From Kitasatospora terrestris (GTDB lineage Bacteria > Actinomycetota > Actinomycetes > Streptomycetales > Streptomycetaceae), in contig NZ_BAABIS010000001.1 of assembly GCF_039542905.1 (NCBI RefSeq), forward strand, positions 2,046,001 to 2,110,000: a stretch of DNA of 64,000 nt, in the 5' to 3' direction. The position numbers and the translations under genes are program-made. Positions 15,043 to 24,430 of the stretch are shown one piece after another. How positions within the stretch are numbered: the first letter of the stretch is position 1; every line of letters starts with the position of its first letter. The notes beneath the pieces are model-generated. The model was not told the origin of the DNA. It did no database searches and worked only from the letters and a program-made list of their open reading frames with translations.

Positions 15043-17226
15043 TCACGGGTAGGCGACCAGGTTCGCCACGTTGGTCGACGAGTTGGACGGTCCGCCCGTC
15101 CCGTTGATCACGTGGTTGATGGTGCCGGTGCCGCCCAGCGAGACGGTCACCATGTCGTGGAAGCGCACCGTCGACCGGTTGGGCACCTCGAAGGCGTGCT
15201 CGGCCACCACGCCGGGGTTGACGTTGAAGTAGCAGTAGCTGCCCAGGCCCCAGGCCTCGTGGTCGACCACCGAGTCGGCGACCTTGTAGGCCGCGTAGCC
15301 CCGGGTGGAGCCGTTCGTCCAGGCCGCCTGGTTCGGCGGGTCGTAGGGCATCTCGTTCTGGAAGAAGTAGGTGCGGCCCCCCTCGCCGTTCCAGATCACC
15401 TGGTGCTGCTGGAAGTGCTCCACGAACAGGCCGTACATGGTGACCGAACGGCCGTTCACGACCAGGCCGTTGGCCGCGGTGTTGGCCGTCCAGCCGACGC
15501 CGCTGCCGTGGTCGGCGCGCCAGATCCACAGGTGGTCGCCGATCACGTTGTTGCTGTTGACCACCAGCGACTGGGTGGCCTTGCCGACACCGGCACCGCC
15601 GATCCGGAAGAACACGTCGTGCAGCGAGGTCGGATCGGCCGCGTGGTCGGCGCTCGAACCGCCGGCGCCGATCTGCATCAGCACCGGCGAGTTGACCGGT
15701 CCGGCGTCGATCAGCAGGCCGGCCAGCTTGACGCCGTCCACGTCGGCGACGTTCACCGCGGTGACGCCGTTGTCCGGGATCAGCGTGGCGAGGCCGAGGC
15801 CCAGCACCACGGTATCGGGCCGGGTGATGTTCAGCGTCTGCGCGAGGTGGTAGACGCCCGGGGTGATCAGCAGGTTCTTGCCCTGCGCCAGGGCCGCGTT
15901 GAGGTCGGCCGCGGTGGCACCGGGCTTGGCGATGTAGAACCGGTCGATCGGCAGCGAGCTGCCGGGCTGGGTGCCGGCCCAGGTGATGCCGCTGCTGTTG
16001 CTGCGCAGCGCCGGGACGAACACCTGCCAGGCGCCGGCCCCGTCCACGTACAGGAAGGGCTTCTCGCGGACCACCGGGGTCTGGCCGACGGTGGTGTACG
16101 GCGGGTTGGGGAAGGTGTTGGCGGGCGCGTTCACGTCGCCGACGAAGACCATGTTCCAGTTGGAGCCGGTCCAGCTGCCCCACTGGGCGTTGCGGGAGAG
16201 CCACTGCTGCTGGGAGCCGGAGCGCAGCTGGCCGTCGATCTTCGAGTCGGCGATGAAGCCGCCGCTGGACCAGCCGCCGTCGTCCAGCTGCAGGTTGCCG
16301 CGGACGTGCATCCGGCGGTACGGCGCGGCCTGGGAGACCGCCCAGCGGTCGGTGCCGCCGTTCGGGTTGACCGAGAGGTTCTCGGCGGAGCGCCAGAAGT
16401 TCTGGGTGGCGTTGCCCTGGAACCAGTCGGCCTCGGCGTGCACCGCGCCGTTGATGGTGACGTCGTCGGGCGACAGGCCGAGGCCGGCGACCTGGGTGTA
16501 GAAGCCGACGTTGGCGTCGACCGCGTAGCTGCCGGGCTTGAACAGCAGGGCCTGCCGCTCGGTGCCGAACTGGTTGGACTCCTGCTGGGAGAAGACCGAG
16601 TTGAGCTTGGCCTGGATGGAGGAGGCCGGCATCGACGGGTCGAAGACCGTCACGTTCGGCCCGAAGTCCGGTGTACCGGGCACGTTCTGGACTCCGAGGG
16701 TGAAGGACTGCGCGGCGGTGCCGTTGCAGGTGTACTGCTGCAGCTGCACCGCGTCGGCGGTGGAGGCGGACGGGACGTCCAGGCACTTGCCGCTGTTGCG
16801 GTTGACCAGGTGGTAGGTGCCGCCGGCCTCGGCGACCGGCAGCCACTGCTGGTTGGCGCCGCCGCCGTAGGTCCACAGCTGGACCTTGGCGGCGTCGGCG
16901 GTGGAGACGTCGGTGACGTCCCAGACCTTGCCGGGGTCGCCCTGCGCGTTGACCCGGACGTAGCCGCCGCCGGCATCCTGGAACTGCCAGTTCTGCGCGC
17001 CGGTGCCGTTGCAGGCGTACTGCTGGACGGCGGTGCCGTTGGCGGTGGCGGCCGCGGCGGCGTCCACGCACTTGCCGCTGTTCTTGGCGACCACCGTGAC
17101 GAAACCGGTGGGGACGGCCGCGTGGGCGGCGGGCGCGGGGGTGAGGACCACCGCGGAGACGGTGCCGGCGAGCAGGCCGAGCACGCTGCTCAGCGGGACG
17201 GCCCTCCTGCGGGCTGTCGTGTTCAT
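15043..17226 (-). CDS. Secreted GH55-type beta-helix glucanase with ricin-type lectin domains
   Basis: 727 residues. An Arg-rich signal peptide ends near AHA. Residues about 40-180 hold ricin-B-type (CBM13) repeats with NSGKCVDA, QQYACNGTGAQNWQF, NSGKCLDV and QQYTCNGTAAQSF. The rest matches the actinobacterial GH55 exo-beta-1,3-glucanase family (FGPNVTVFDPSM, YRRMHVRGNLQLDDGG, TYFFQNEMPYDPPNQAAW, GLGSYCYFNVNPG), a tandem right-handed beta-helix often mislabelled adenylyl cyclase or factor 5/8 protein. It should release glucose from beta-1,3-glucan. AGGAG lies six bases before the ATG. It follows the chitinase by 40 bases, probably one operon. Confidence 0.78.
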   Translation of the reverse strand: MNTTARRRAVPLSSVLGLLAGTVSAVVLTPAPAAHAAVPTGFVTVVAKNSGKCVDAAAAATANGTAVQQYACNGTGAQNWQFQDAGGGYVRVNAQGDPGKVWDVTDVSTADAAKVQLWTYGGGANQQWLPVAEAGGTYHLVNRNSGKCLDVPSASTADAVQLQQYTCNGTAAQSFTLGVQNVPGTPDFGPNVTVFDPSMPASSIQAKLNSVFSQQESNQFGTERQALLFKPGSYAVDANVGFYTQVAGLGLSPDDVTINGAVHAEADWFQGNATQNFWRSAENLSVNPNGGTDRWAVSQAAPYRRMHVRGNLQLDDGGWSSGGFIADSKIDGQLRSGSQQQWLSRNAQWGSWTGSNWNMVFVGDVNAPANTFPNPPYTTVGQTPVVREKPFLYVDGAGAWQVFVPALRSNSSGITWAGTQPGSSLPIDRFYIAKPGATAADLNAALAQGKNLLITPGVYHLAQTLNITRPDTVVLGLGLATLIPDNGVTAVNVADVDGVKLAGLLIDAGPVNSPVLMQIGAGGSSADHAADPTSLHDVFFRIGGAGVGKATQSLVVNSNNVIGDHLWIWRADHGSGVGWTANTAANGLVVNGRSVTMYGLFVEHFQQHQVIWNGEGGRTYFFQNEMPYDPPNQAAWTNGSTRGYAAYKVADSVVDHEAWGLGSYCYFNVNPGVVAEHAFEVPNRSTVRFHDMVTVSLGGTGTINHVINGTGGPSNSSTNVANLVAYP

Positions 17227-17266
17227 CGAGGACTCCTGGGGGGCAGCGGGTGGGTGGTCACGCCGG

Positions 17267-18685
17267 TCACGCGGGGAGGTTCCACTGCTGGTTGGCGGCG
17301 CCGAAGCAGTCCCAGATCTGCAGCCGGGTGCCGTTGGCCGAGCTGGGCCCGGTCGCGTCCAGGCAGCGGCCGGAGGCCGGGTTCACCAGGGTGTTGCCGG
17401 CGCCGGCCTGCCACTTCTGGGCCCCGGTGCCGTTGCAGTCGTAGAGCTGCACCTGGGTGCCGTTGGCGGTGCCGGCCGCGGTGACGTCCATGCACTTGCC
17501 GAGCGCGCGCAGCGAGCCGTCGTCGGCCACCGTCCAGGTCTGCGCGGCGGTGCCGTTGCAGTCGTACAGCTGGATCGCGGTGCCGTTGGCGGTGGAGGCC
17601 GCGGCCACGTCCACGCACTTGCCGCCGTAGCCGGTGATCCGGCCGGTCCGCTGCTGCGGGGGCGTGGTGCCGCCGGTGACGGCGTTGAAGATCCGGCTGA
17701 ACTGGTACGGGGACTGCGGGGTGCCGCTGCAGGAGTCGGACAGGGTGCCGTTGGTGGCGCAGGCCTTGTCCCGGCCGACCGCCCAGAAGGCGAGCTGCTG
17801 GATGCCGCGGCTCGCCGCGAAGCCCTCCAGCGTGGTGGCGTTGCCGGTGGTGAAGACCTCGACGGTGGTGTCGTTGACCCCGATCATCGGGGTGTTGCCC
17901 TCCATCGCCCACAGCTGGTCGGAGGTCTTGGTGGTCCAGATCCGGCCGAGCTGGGTGTGCAGGCTGTTGGCGGCGTCGATCGCGGCCTGGCCCATGTCCA
18001 GCGCCGGGCCGTAGTCCATGGTCATGATGTTGACCAGGTTGACGTCCAGGCCGCGGGACTTGGCGTTGTTCAGCAGGTCGAGCGAGTTCTGCAGCAGGCC
18101 GCCCGGGTCCACCGGCAGGGTGTAGTTGACGGCGAGCTTCCTGCCGGCCGCCGCGTAGCTCTGCTGCAGGCCGGCCAGGGCCTGGTTGCGGCGGTCGTTG
18201 GCGGCCGTGTCGTTCAGCGCGCCGCCCTCGATGTCCAGGTCGATCCTGGTGAGGTTGAGGGTGTCGACCACCCGCTTGTACTGGGCCTGCAGCGAGGAGA
18301 CGCTGGTGCAGGCCTGGGCCAGTTCGGTGCCGGCCGCGCCGCCGAAGGAGGCGATCACGTCGCCGCCGGCCGCCCGCAGGCTGTTCACCGCGCCGGTCCA
18401 ACCGGCGTCGGTGATCGGGGTGTTGCCGTTGAAGGTGGCATTGCAGCTGCCGTCGGCGATCACGAACGCGAGGGTGAAGTACTTCAGGCCGGTCGCGTTG
18501 CGGACGTCGGCCATCACCGACGGGGACTTCCAGGTCTCGATGTACGGGGCCGCGTAGTGCGCCGGGAACCCGGGCCCCGGGTTGGCCGCGGCGGCGGCCG
18601 GTGAGCTGCCGGCGAGCAGCAGGCCGGCGACCGCGACGGGTAGCGCGACGGCGCCGGCGAGGGCGCGAGACACGTTTCTGAGCAT
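17267..18685 (-). CDS. Secreted GH18 chitinase with C-terminal ricin-type lectin domain
   Basis: 472 residues. A signal peptide ends near AAAAA. The GH18 TIM barrel has the strand-4 signature RIDLDIEGG, with the catalytic Glu in place of the common DGxDxDWE form, a variant seen in a subgroup of bacterial chitinases. Other barrel marks are VIASFGGAAG and VNIMTMDYGP. After a short TTPPQQ linker come three ricin-B repeats (GGKCVDV, LYDCNGTAAQTW; GKCMDV, LYDCNGTGAQKW; GRCLDA, IWDCFGAANQQW). GGGAG precedes the ATG at 18685; the longer frame is not supported. It leads an operon with the GH55 gene. Confidence 0.88.
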   Translation of the reverse strand: MLRNVSRALAGAVALPVAVAGLLLAGSSPAAAAANPGPGFPAHYAAPYIETWKSPSVMADVRNATGLKYFTLAFVIADGSCNATFNGNTPITDAGWTGAVNSLRAAGGDVIASFGGAAGTELAQACTSVSSLQAQYKRVVDTLNLTRIDLDIEGGALNDTAANDRRNQALAGLQQSYAAAGRKLAVNYTLPVDPGGLLQNSLDLLNNAKSRGLDVNLVNIMTMDYGPALDMGQAAIDAANSLHTQLGRIWTTKTSDQLWAMEGNTPMIGVNDTTVEVFTTGNATTLEGFAASRGIQQLAFWAVGRDKACATNGTLSDSCSGTPQSPYQFSRIFNAVTGGTTPPQQRTGRITGYGGKCVDVAAASTANGTAIQLYDCNGTAAQTWTVADDGSLRALGKCMDVTAAGTANGTQVQLYDCNGTGAQKWQAGAGNTLVNPASGRCLDATGPSSANGTRLQIWDCFGAANQQWNLPA

Positions 18686-18763
18686 GGGGGACTCCCTCTG
18701 GCAGCAGGGACGCGTGGGGGCACGCCGGTCCAGCCGACGGGCCGTCACCTGGGCCGCCGGAAT

Positions 18764-18797
18764 TGGTCTGAACCTTATTGCGAGGCTTGAACTTAGG
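18764..18797 (-). promoter_or_regulatory. Chitinase-type repeat upstream of the chitinase/GH55 operon
   Basis: Read in the gene direction this holds AGGTTCAGACCA and a weaker AGTTCAAGCCT. The first differs by one base from the core GGTCCAGACC of the Streptomyces chitinase promoter repeats, which overlap the DasR-recognised sequence class. It lies about 80 bases before the start codon. Confidence 0.45.
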
Positions 18798-18898
18798 GTC
18801 GATGCCGAGGACGCGTCAACCCTCGCGTCACGTCCCGGAAACGCCGGACGCCCCCACCGGCCCGGACGGGCCGACGAGGGCGCGGAAGGAACAGCGGG

Positions 18899-19231
18899 TC
18901 AGCGGCGGGGGCCGTACATGATCACGGCGACCCCGGCCAGGCAGATCAGCGCACCCACCACGTCGTAGCGGGTGGGCCGGAAGCCGTCCACGACGACCCC
19001 CCAGAGCAGCGAGCCCGCCACGAACACCCCGCCGTACGCGGCGAGCACCCGGCCGAAGGCGGCGTCCGGCTGGAGCGTGGCGACGAAGCCGTACGCGCCG
19101 AGCGCCACCGCGCCCGCGCCGATCCACGCCCAGCCCCGGTGCTCGCGCACGCCCTGCCAGACCAGCCATGCTCCGCCGATCTCCAGGAGAGCGGCGAGGA
19201 CGAAGAGCAGGGCGGAGCGCAGCACGGTCAT
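18899..19231 (-). CDS. UPF0060 (YnfA-like) small membrane protein
   Basis: 110 residues and four predicted membrane helices: [65 protein letters not shown] and [19 protein letters not shown]. The AYGGVF and LLWG motifs are typical of the UPF0060/YnfA family, which resembles small multidrug-resistance-type transporters. The start at 19231 gives the usual family length of about 110; no good Shine-Dalgarno is visible. It lies directly downstream of the phosphatase remnant. Confidence 0.88.
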   Translation of the reverse strand: MTVLRSALLFVLAALLEIGGAWLVWQGVREHRGWAWIGAGAVALGAYGFVATLQPDAAFGRVLAAYGGVFVAGSLLWGVVVDGFRPTRYDVVGALICLAGVAVIMYGPRR

Positions 19232-19242
19232 GACCGGGCAGT

Positions 19243-19952
19243 CTACGAGGCGCACTCCCCCGCGCGGCGCGCCACCGTGCAGTGGTCGACCCGGGTGCCG
19301 TCCACCTTGATGAAGGAGTAGCCGGTGCAGCGCACCCGCGACCACTCCACCGTCTCGGGCACCTTCACCCCGCCCTCGGCGAAGTGGTGGGTGGCGACCT
19401 CGTCGACCCGCTGCTCGTGGCCCTCGCAGCTGTCCGGCGCGTCGAAGCCGCACAGGCTGCGGCCGGCGTGGAGGTGGAAGGCCGGGTCCTGGGCCAGGAT
19501 CACGTGGTCGTTGCCGACCGCGTGCGCGCTGACGCCCTGGTCGCCGAAGGCCGTGAAGGTGAACGGCGGGTACGCCGGTTGTGCCGTCCGTGCCGGGAGG
19601 GCGCGGTGCGGAAGGTGGAGAGGGTGGAGATCGCCTGCTGCGAGGCGGGGTCGAAGCCCTGGTGGCCGACCGGGGTGCCGGTCGGGGTCAGCGCGGGGGT
19701 GTGCAGCGCCCGCACCTGCCAGGAGATCCGGATCTGGCTGTCCGGCTCGGCGCCGAACGCGAGGTGACGGCCGATCGGCGCCACCATCGCGCCGTCGGTC
19801 CCGGCCGTGGTGTCGGCCGGCGCGGAGACCGTCACTGCGCCGCCGCGCAGCAGGCCGCGCCGGGAGAGCCTGCTGCGCAGGTACTCGTGCTGCTCCGCGG
19901 TGCTCATCCGGTCGGCGAGCCCCGCGGGCACGCCCATGCGTTGGACATCCAT
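19243..19952 (-). pseudogene. Purple-acid-phosphatase-like metallophosphoesterase remnant
   Basis: The 5' part encodes a Tat-like start (SRLSRRGLLRGG) and the N-terminal domain of actinobacterial metallophosphoesterases ([38 protein letters not shown]). Near 19590-19620 the homology jumps frame, continuing as [36 protein letters not shown]. Just where the metal-binding DxxYAD block should follow, the sequence changes to an unrelated Cys-containing tail ending at 19243. Only the first metal ligand region survives, so the product cannot be active. The tail ([19 protein letters not shown]...) is not recognised. A sequencing error could explain the frameshift but not the lost catalytic half. Confidence 0.75.
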
Positions 19953-20067
19953 GGCCGGAGCGTTCCAGCGCGCGGTGGCCCCGCCCGGACGTCCGATGAG
20001 CGCTCCCGGTCGTGTCGGTCTGGCGCACCGCAAGACTCTCCATGCCTTCGCAAAGTCCGTCGGGCCC

Positions 20068-22386
20068 TCAGACCAGCGGAAACACCAGCGTCCGGGCGGC
20101 GCCGGCGGTCAGCCGGACCGGCTCGGCGGGCTTCCCGCCCGGCACCACGCGCAACTCGAAGCGGCGCTCGGCCGGGGCGCGCAGGGTCACCGAGACCCGC
20201 TCGCCGTCCCAGGCCAGCTCCTCGACGGTGGCGCCGAACCGGGTGCGCACGCCGCGCAGCACCCCGCGCTCCAGCCCGGCGACCGGCGCGGGCAACAGCA
20301 CCAGCCGGGCGGGCCGCCCGTCCTCCTCCGGGGTGGAGCGCACCAGCGCCTCGATCAGCACCCCGGGCAGCGCGTGCGCCACGTCCGCGTTGTACGCCTC
20401 GCGGCCCGGGTAGTGGCTGCTCATCAGCGAGCGGTACCAGAAGCCGTCGCCGAGCAGGTGCGCCAGCGGCCGGGCGAGCAGCGCCGGTTCGTCCAGCCGG
20501 GCGGCGGCCAGCGCGCGGTGCAGGTGGCCGTGGCCGGAGTGGTTCTCGTCGCCGCGCAGCCGCAGCGCCCGGCGGGCGGCGTCGGCGAGCTCCGGGGTGT
20601 CCTCCGGGGTGATCGCGTGCAGCGGCCAGACCGGGTAGAGGTGGCTGACGTGCCGGTGGTCGTAGCCGTCCCGGTGACCCGGCCACGCCCACTCGGCGAG
20701 GGCGCCGTCCGCGTTCACCGCGTAGCCGGGCAGCCGCTCGGCGAGGGCCCGCCAGGCGGCGGCCGCGTCCGGGTCGGTGGTGCGGCGGGCGGCGGCGGTG
20801 AGCGCGTGCCGGGCGGCGGCCAGGTCCATGGTGGCGTTCGCCGAGGCGGCCCCGGGCATGGGCGCGCCGGTCGCCGGGTCGACCGGGTGGTTCTCCGGCG
20901 AGTAGGACGGCACCAGGACGGGTGCGCCGTCCGGGCCGGTACGGGTCAGGAAGTCCTGGTAGAACTCCGCCACTTCGCCGAGCGCCGACCCCAGCCAGTC
21001 GACCGCCTCGCCGGTGGTCTCGGCGTGCTCCAGCAGCGGGTGCAGCAGCCAGTCGGCGCCCGCCGTCCAGAGGTGGTGCGCCCAGCTGTGGTTGAAGTGG
21101 TACTGCAGACCGTTGGCGCCGTCGGTGTGCGCGGGCGCGACGACGCCCCGGGTGCCGAACAGGCGGGCGGCGTTGGTCCGCCAGTCGGGCAGCTGGTCGG
21201 CGACCAGCGCGGCCAGCGCGTGCACCGCCTCCGGCAGGTCGGCGACCGCGGCGGACGCCAGCTGCAGGTTCAGGTTGGCGTTGGTGGTGAACGCGCCGCC
21301 CCAGGCGGTGTCCCAGTCCCCCGTCCACAGCCCGCACAGCCGCGGCGGGCGGTGGCCCGAGGCCGACAGCAGGTGGTAGCGGCCGGCCGCGAACAGCGCC
21401 TCCAGCAGCGCGGGCTGCACCGCCGACGGGTCGGCCTCCTGCCGGGCCAGCAGCTCGGCCACCGGGCGGGCCCGCTCGGCCGGGTCGGCGCCCAGGTCGA
21501 GGGTGACCCGCTCGTACGCGGGCCGGTGCACGGCCAGGTGCCGCTCCAGCAGCTCGGCGTGGCTCTGCGGCAGCTCGTACATGCCGGTGTCCAGCCGGGC
21601 CGGGTCGCCGTCCACCGGACCGACCGGACCGCGCGCCACCCGGGTCAGCAGCAGCACCTCGGGCGCGCCGGAGACCCGGACCCGCGGCCCGTCGCAGCGC
21701 ACCGCACCGCCCGGCGCGAGGACCCTGACCGCCCCGCGGTAGCCGAGCCCGCTCTCCGGGTAGCGGGCCCGCAGCCGCAGCAGCGCCTCGTCGCGGGCCC
21801 CGCCGCCCTCCACCGCCGGCGCCTGCGCGGGCCGGCGGACCGAGCGGACCGCGGCCCGCAGCTCCTCCGGCACGCCGGGCAGCCGGCCGTCCACGCCGAT
21901 CTCCGCCTCGACGCCCGCCCCCTCGGGCGCCACCAGCCGCTGCACCACGACGTCGTCCGCCCGCGAGACGAAGCACTCCGAGCGCCACCGCCCCGCCGCG
22001 TCCGTCCACTCCGCCGCCACCACGCCCGTCGCGAAGTCCACGGTGCGCCGGAAGCCCTCCGCCTGCGCCGCGTCCGGCCGGCGGATCCGCACCGCGAAGC
22101 CGGGATGGAACCGCTGGACGGACCGCGGCTCCCAGTCACCGCCGAACAGACGCACCGCGCGCTCCTGGTCGCCGGCCAGCAGCGCGTCCCGCATCGCCTC
22201 CAACCGGGGTGCGAGCAGCGGCGGTTCCACGCCGCTCAGCGGATCGGGCAGCACCAGGTCGTGGTGCGTCACCACGACGCAGTCGCCGTGCACCACGGCG
22301 CCGTGCCGACCGTTGCCGCACAGGTAGCCGTCCCGCCAGTCGTCGGCAAGAGCGGTGTCGAACAGGCCGTGGGCCGGGCTGGACAT
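20068..22386 (-). CDS. GH95-family glycosidase (alpha-L-fucosidase type)
   Basis: 772 residues without a signal peptide, so it acts on imported oligosaccharides. The N-terminal beta-sandwich has DGYLCGNGRHGAVVHG. The (alpha/alpha)6 barrel has LCGLWTGDWDTAWGGAFTTNANLNLQLA, SYSPENHP, DHRHVSHLYPVWPLHAITPEDTPEL and GDENHSGHGHLHRALAAARL, all characteristic of GH95. Known members cleave alpha-1,2-linked L-fucose or the related L-galactose by inversion. The conserved Asn and His residues of the catalytic region appear present. It lies 60 bases downstream of the GH42 gene and is the last gene of the uptake operon. Confidence 0.88.
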   Translation of the reverse strand: MSSPAHGLFDTALADDWRDGYLCGNGRHGAVVHGDCVVVTHHDLVLPDPLSGVEPPLLAPRLEAMRDALLAGDQERAVRLFGGDWEPRSVQRFHPGFAVRIRRPDAAQAEGFRRTVDFATGVVAAEWTDAAGRWRSECFVSRADDVVVQRLVAPEGAGVEAEIGVDGRLPGVPEELRAAVRSVRRPAQAPAVEGGGARDEALLRLRARYPESGLGYRGAVRVLAPGGAVRCDGPRVRVSGAPEVLLLTRVARGPVGPVDGDPARLDTGMYELPQSHAELLERHLAVHRPAYERVTLDLGADPAERARPVAELLARQEADPSAVQPALLEALFAAGRYHLLSASGHRPPRLCGLWTGDWDTAWGGAFTTNANLNLQLASAAVADLPEAVHALAALVADQLPDWRTNAARLFGTRGVVAPAHTDGANGLQYHFNHSWAHHLWTAGADWLLHPLLEHAETTGEAVDWLGSALGEVAEFYQDFLTRTGPDGAPVLVPSYSPENHPVDPATGAPMPGAASANATMDLAAARHALTAAARRTTDPDAAAAWRALAERLPGYAVNADGALAEWAWPGHRDGYDHRHVSHLYPVWPLHAITPEDTPELADAARRALRLRGDENHSGHGHLHRALAAARLDEPALLARPLAHLLGDGFWYRSLMSSHYPGREAYNADVAHALPGVLIEALVRSTPEEDGRPARLVLLPAPVAGLERGVLRGVRTRFGATVEELAWDGERVSVTLRAPAERRFELRVVPGGKPAEPVRLTAGAARTLVFPLV

Positions 22387-22446
22387 GGAAGGACCGTCCT
22401 CGATCGTAGAACCGCACCGGGCGATGCACCCGGTGGAACCCCCGCG

Positions 22447-24399
22447 TTACCGCAGCACCCACGCGTCGTACGGGCCGAGCTCGGCGTCCGGCGGCAGCTC
22501 CCGGCCGGTCAGCACCTCGTGCCGCCCGGCGCCGGACGCGATCCGGACGGCCGCGCCGGTGTGGTTGAGCACGAACAGCAGCCCGCCCCGCCGGACCGCC
22601 TCGACGCCGTCCGGCAGTCCCTCGACCTCCGGCCGGACACCCGCGGCCGCCGCGGCGCCGCCCAGCAGCCGCCGCAGCAGCGCCGGATCCGGCAGCGTCG
22701 CCAGGTAGCAGGCCCTGCCCCTGCGGGTGACCGCCGGGGTGCCGTCGGCCAGCCGCGCCAGGACCTCCGTCCCCGCCTCGACCCGCAGCGCCTCGCTCCA
22801 CAGCGTCGCGGCGCCGTCCAGCCCGGTGAGCGGCGCGCTCTCCTCGCCGAGCGGCCGCCACTCCAGCGGGTGCACCCCCAGCAGCGCGCGCAGCCTGGCG
22901 TCCATGCCGCCCTCGCGGACGGTGTCGTTCCCGTCCGCGACGCCGGTCAGGAAGCCGCAGACCAGCGTGCCCCCGCCGGCGGCGTACGCCACCAGGTTGG
23001 CCACGGCCGGGTCGTCGGCCAGGTAGAGGTTGGGCACGGTCACCATCCGGTAGCGCCGCAGGTCGGCGTCCGGGCGGACGTAGTCGACGGTCAGGTGCTC
23101 GTCCCACAGCGCCCCGTGCCAGGCGAGCAGCAGCTCGGGCAGCTCGACCCGCTCGCTCGGCCGGCCGCGCTGTTCCAGCGCCCACCAGTTCGGCCAGTCC
23201 AGCACCACCGCGACGTCGGCCGCGACCTCGCCGCCGACCGCCTCGCCGAGCCGGCCGAGCTCCCGTCCGAGCTCGCGGACCGCGCGGTGCTGCGGGGTGT
23301 CCGGGCCGGCGTGCGGGAGCATAGCCGAGTGGAACTTCTCCGCCCCGGAGCGCGAGGCCCGCCACTGGAAGAAGTGGATCGCGTCCGCTCCCCGCGCCAC
23401 CGACTGCAGGGCCTCCAGCCGCAGCCGCTCGGCGGGCTTGGCCCGGTTCACCGGGCGCCAGTTGACGGCGCCCGCCGCCATCTCCATCAGCATCCAGGGC
23501 CTGCCGCCGCCGACCGACCGGGCCACGTCCTGGCCCAGCGAGGCGTACACCGCGGCCCGCGGATCCGCCGGATCGGGGTAGCTGTCCAGCGAGACGAAGT
23601 CCTCGGCCGCGGCGAAGGACCAGCAGTCCACGTGCGGGTGGAGGGTCATGAAGTTGGTGGTCACCGGCGCGTCCGGCCGGTGGAGCCGGATCAGGTCGCG
23701 CTCCGCGGTGAAGCACTCCAGCAGCACGTCCGAGCAGAACCGCCGGAAGTCGAGCACCGCGGCCGGGTTCGGGAGGTACGGCGCGCTCCGAGGCGGGATC
23801 ACGGTCTCCCAGGAGCCGTGGCCCTGGCTCCAGAAGGCCGTCCCCCAGGCCGAGTTGAGCCCCTCCAGGGTCCGGTGGCGGTCGCGCAGCCAGCCGCGGA
23901 AGCGCTCGGCGGTCTCCTCGCAGTGGCAGACCGGCCCGTACTCGTTGTTGACGTGCCACATCACCACCGCCGGGTGGTCGGCGAACTCCGCCGCCAGGTC
24001 GGCCACCAGCGCGCCCGCGTACCGCCGGTAGTCGGCCGACGAGGGGCAGTACTGGTTCCGCGAGCCCCACCACAGGGTGGTCCCGTCGGCCGTGACCGGC
24101 AGCGTGCCGGGGTGGAGCCGCCCCAGCCACGGCGGCGGGGAGGCGGTCGGGGTGGCCAGGCACACCTCGACGCCGCCCGTGTGCAGCAGGTCGAGCAGCC
24201 GCCGCAGCCAGCCGAAGTCGCGCTTGCCCGGCGCGGGTTCGAGCCGCGCCCAGGAGAACACACCGACCGTCACCGTGGTGACGCCGGCCTCCTTCATCAG
24301 CCGGACGTCCTCGGCCCAGGTCTCCTCCGGCCACTGCTCGGGGTTGTAGTCGCCACCGAACAGGATCCGGCCCCGGGTGGCGTCGGCGAGGGATGGCAT
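22447..24399 (-). CDS. GH42-family beta-galactosidase
   Basis: 650 residues, cytoplasmic. The first residues ILFGGDYNPEQWPEETWAEDVRLMKEAGV open the GH42 TIM barrel. The acid/base Glu lies in VVMWHVNNEYGP and the nucleophile Glu in the PWMLMEMAAGAVNWRP block; the trimerisation and C-terminal domains follow. GH42 enzymes release beta-linked galactose, and related actinobacterial members act on galacto- or arabinogalacto-oligosaccharides. It sits 32 bases after the permease gene in the same operon as the GH95 enzyme and ABC importer, so both enzymes likely trim the transported sugar. Confidence 0.92.
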   Translation of the reverse strand: MPSLADATRGRILFGGDYNPEQWPEETWAEDVRLMKEAGVTTVTVGVFSWARLEPAPGKRDFGWLRRLLDLLHTGGVEVCLATPTASPPPWLGRLHPGTLPVTADGTTLWWGSRNQYCPSSADYRRYAGALVADLAAEFADHPAVVMWHVNNEYGPVCHCEETAERFRGWLRDRHRTLEGLNSAWGTAFWSQGHGSWETVIPPRSAPYLPNPAAVLDFRRFCSDVLLECFTAERDLIRLHRPDAPVTTNFMTLHPHVDCWSFAAAEDFVSLDSYPDPADPRAAVYASLGQDVARSVGGGRPWMLMEMAAGAVNWRPVNRAKPAERLRLEALQSVARGADAIHFFQWRASRSGAEKFHSAMLPHAGPDTPQHRAVRELGRELGRLGEAVGGEVAADVAVVLDWPNWWALEQRGRPSERVELPELLLAWHGALWDEHLTVDYVRPDADLRRYRMVTVPNLYLADDPAVANLVAYAAGGGTLVCGFLTGVADGNDTVREGGMDARLRALLGVHPLEWRPLGEESAPLTGLDGAATLWSEALRVEAGTEVLARLADGTPAVTRRGRACYLATLPDPALLRRLLGGAAAAAGVRPEVEGLPDGVEAVRRGGLLFVLNHTGAAVRIASGAGRHEVLTGRELPPDAELGPYDAWVLR

Positions 24400-24430
24400 C
24401 AGCGGGTCCTCCTCGGACGGTGCGGTGCGA

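Noticed and set aside
15112..17484. 790-residue plus-strand ORF over the GH55 gene
   Set aside because: Complement shadow of the GH55/ricin protein with no signal or family match.
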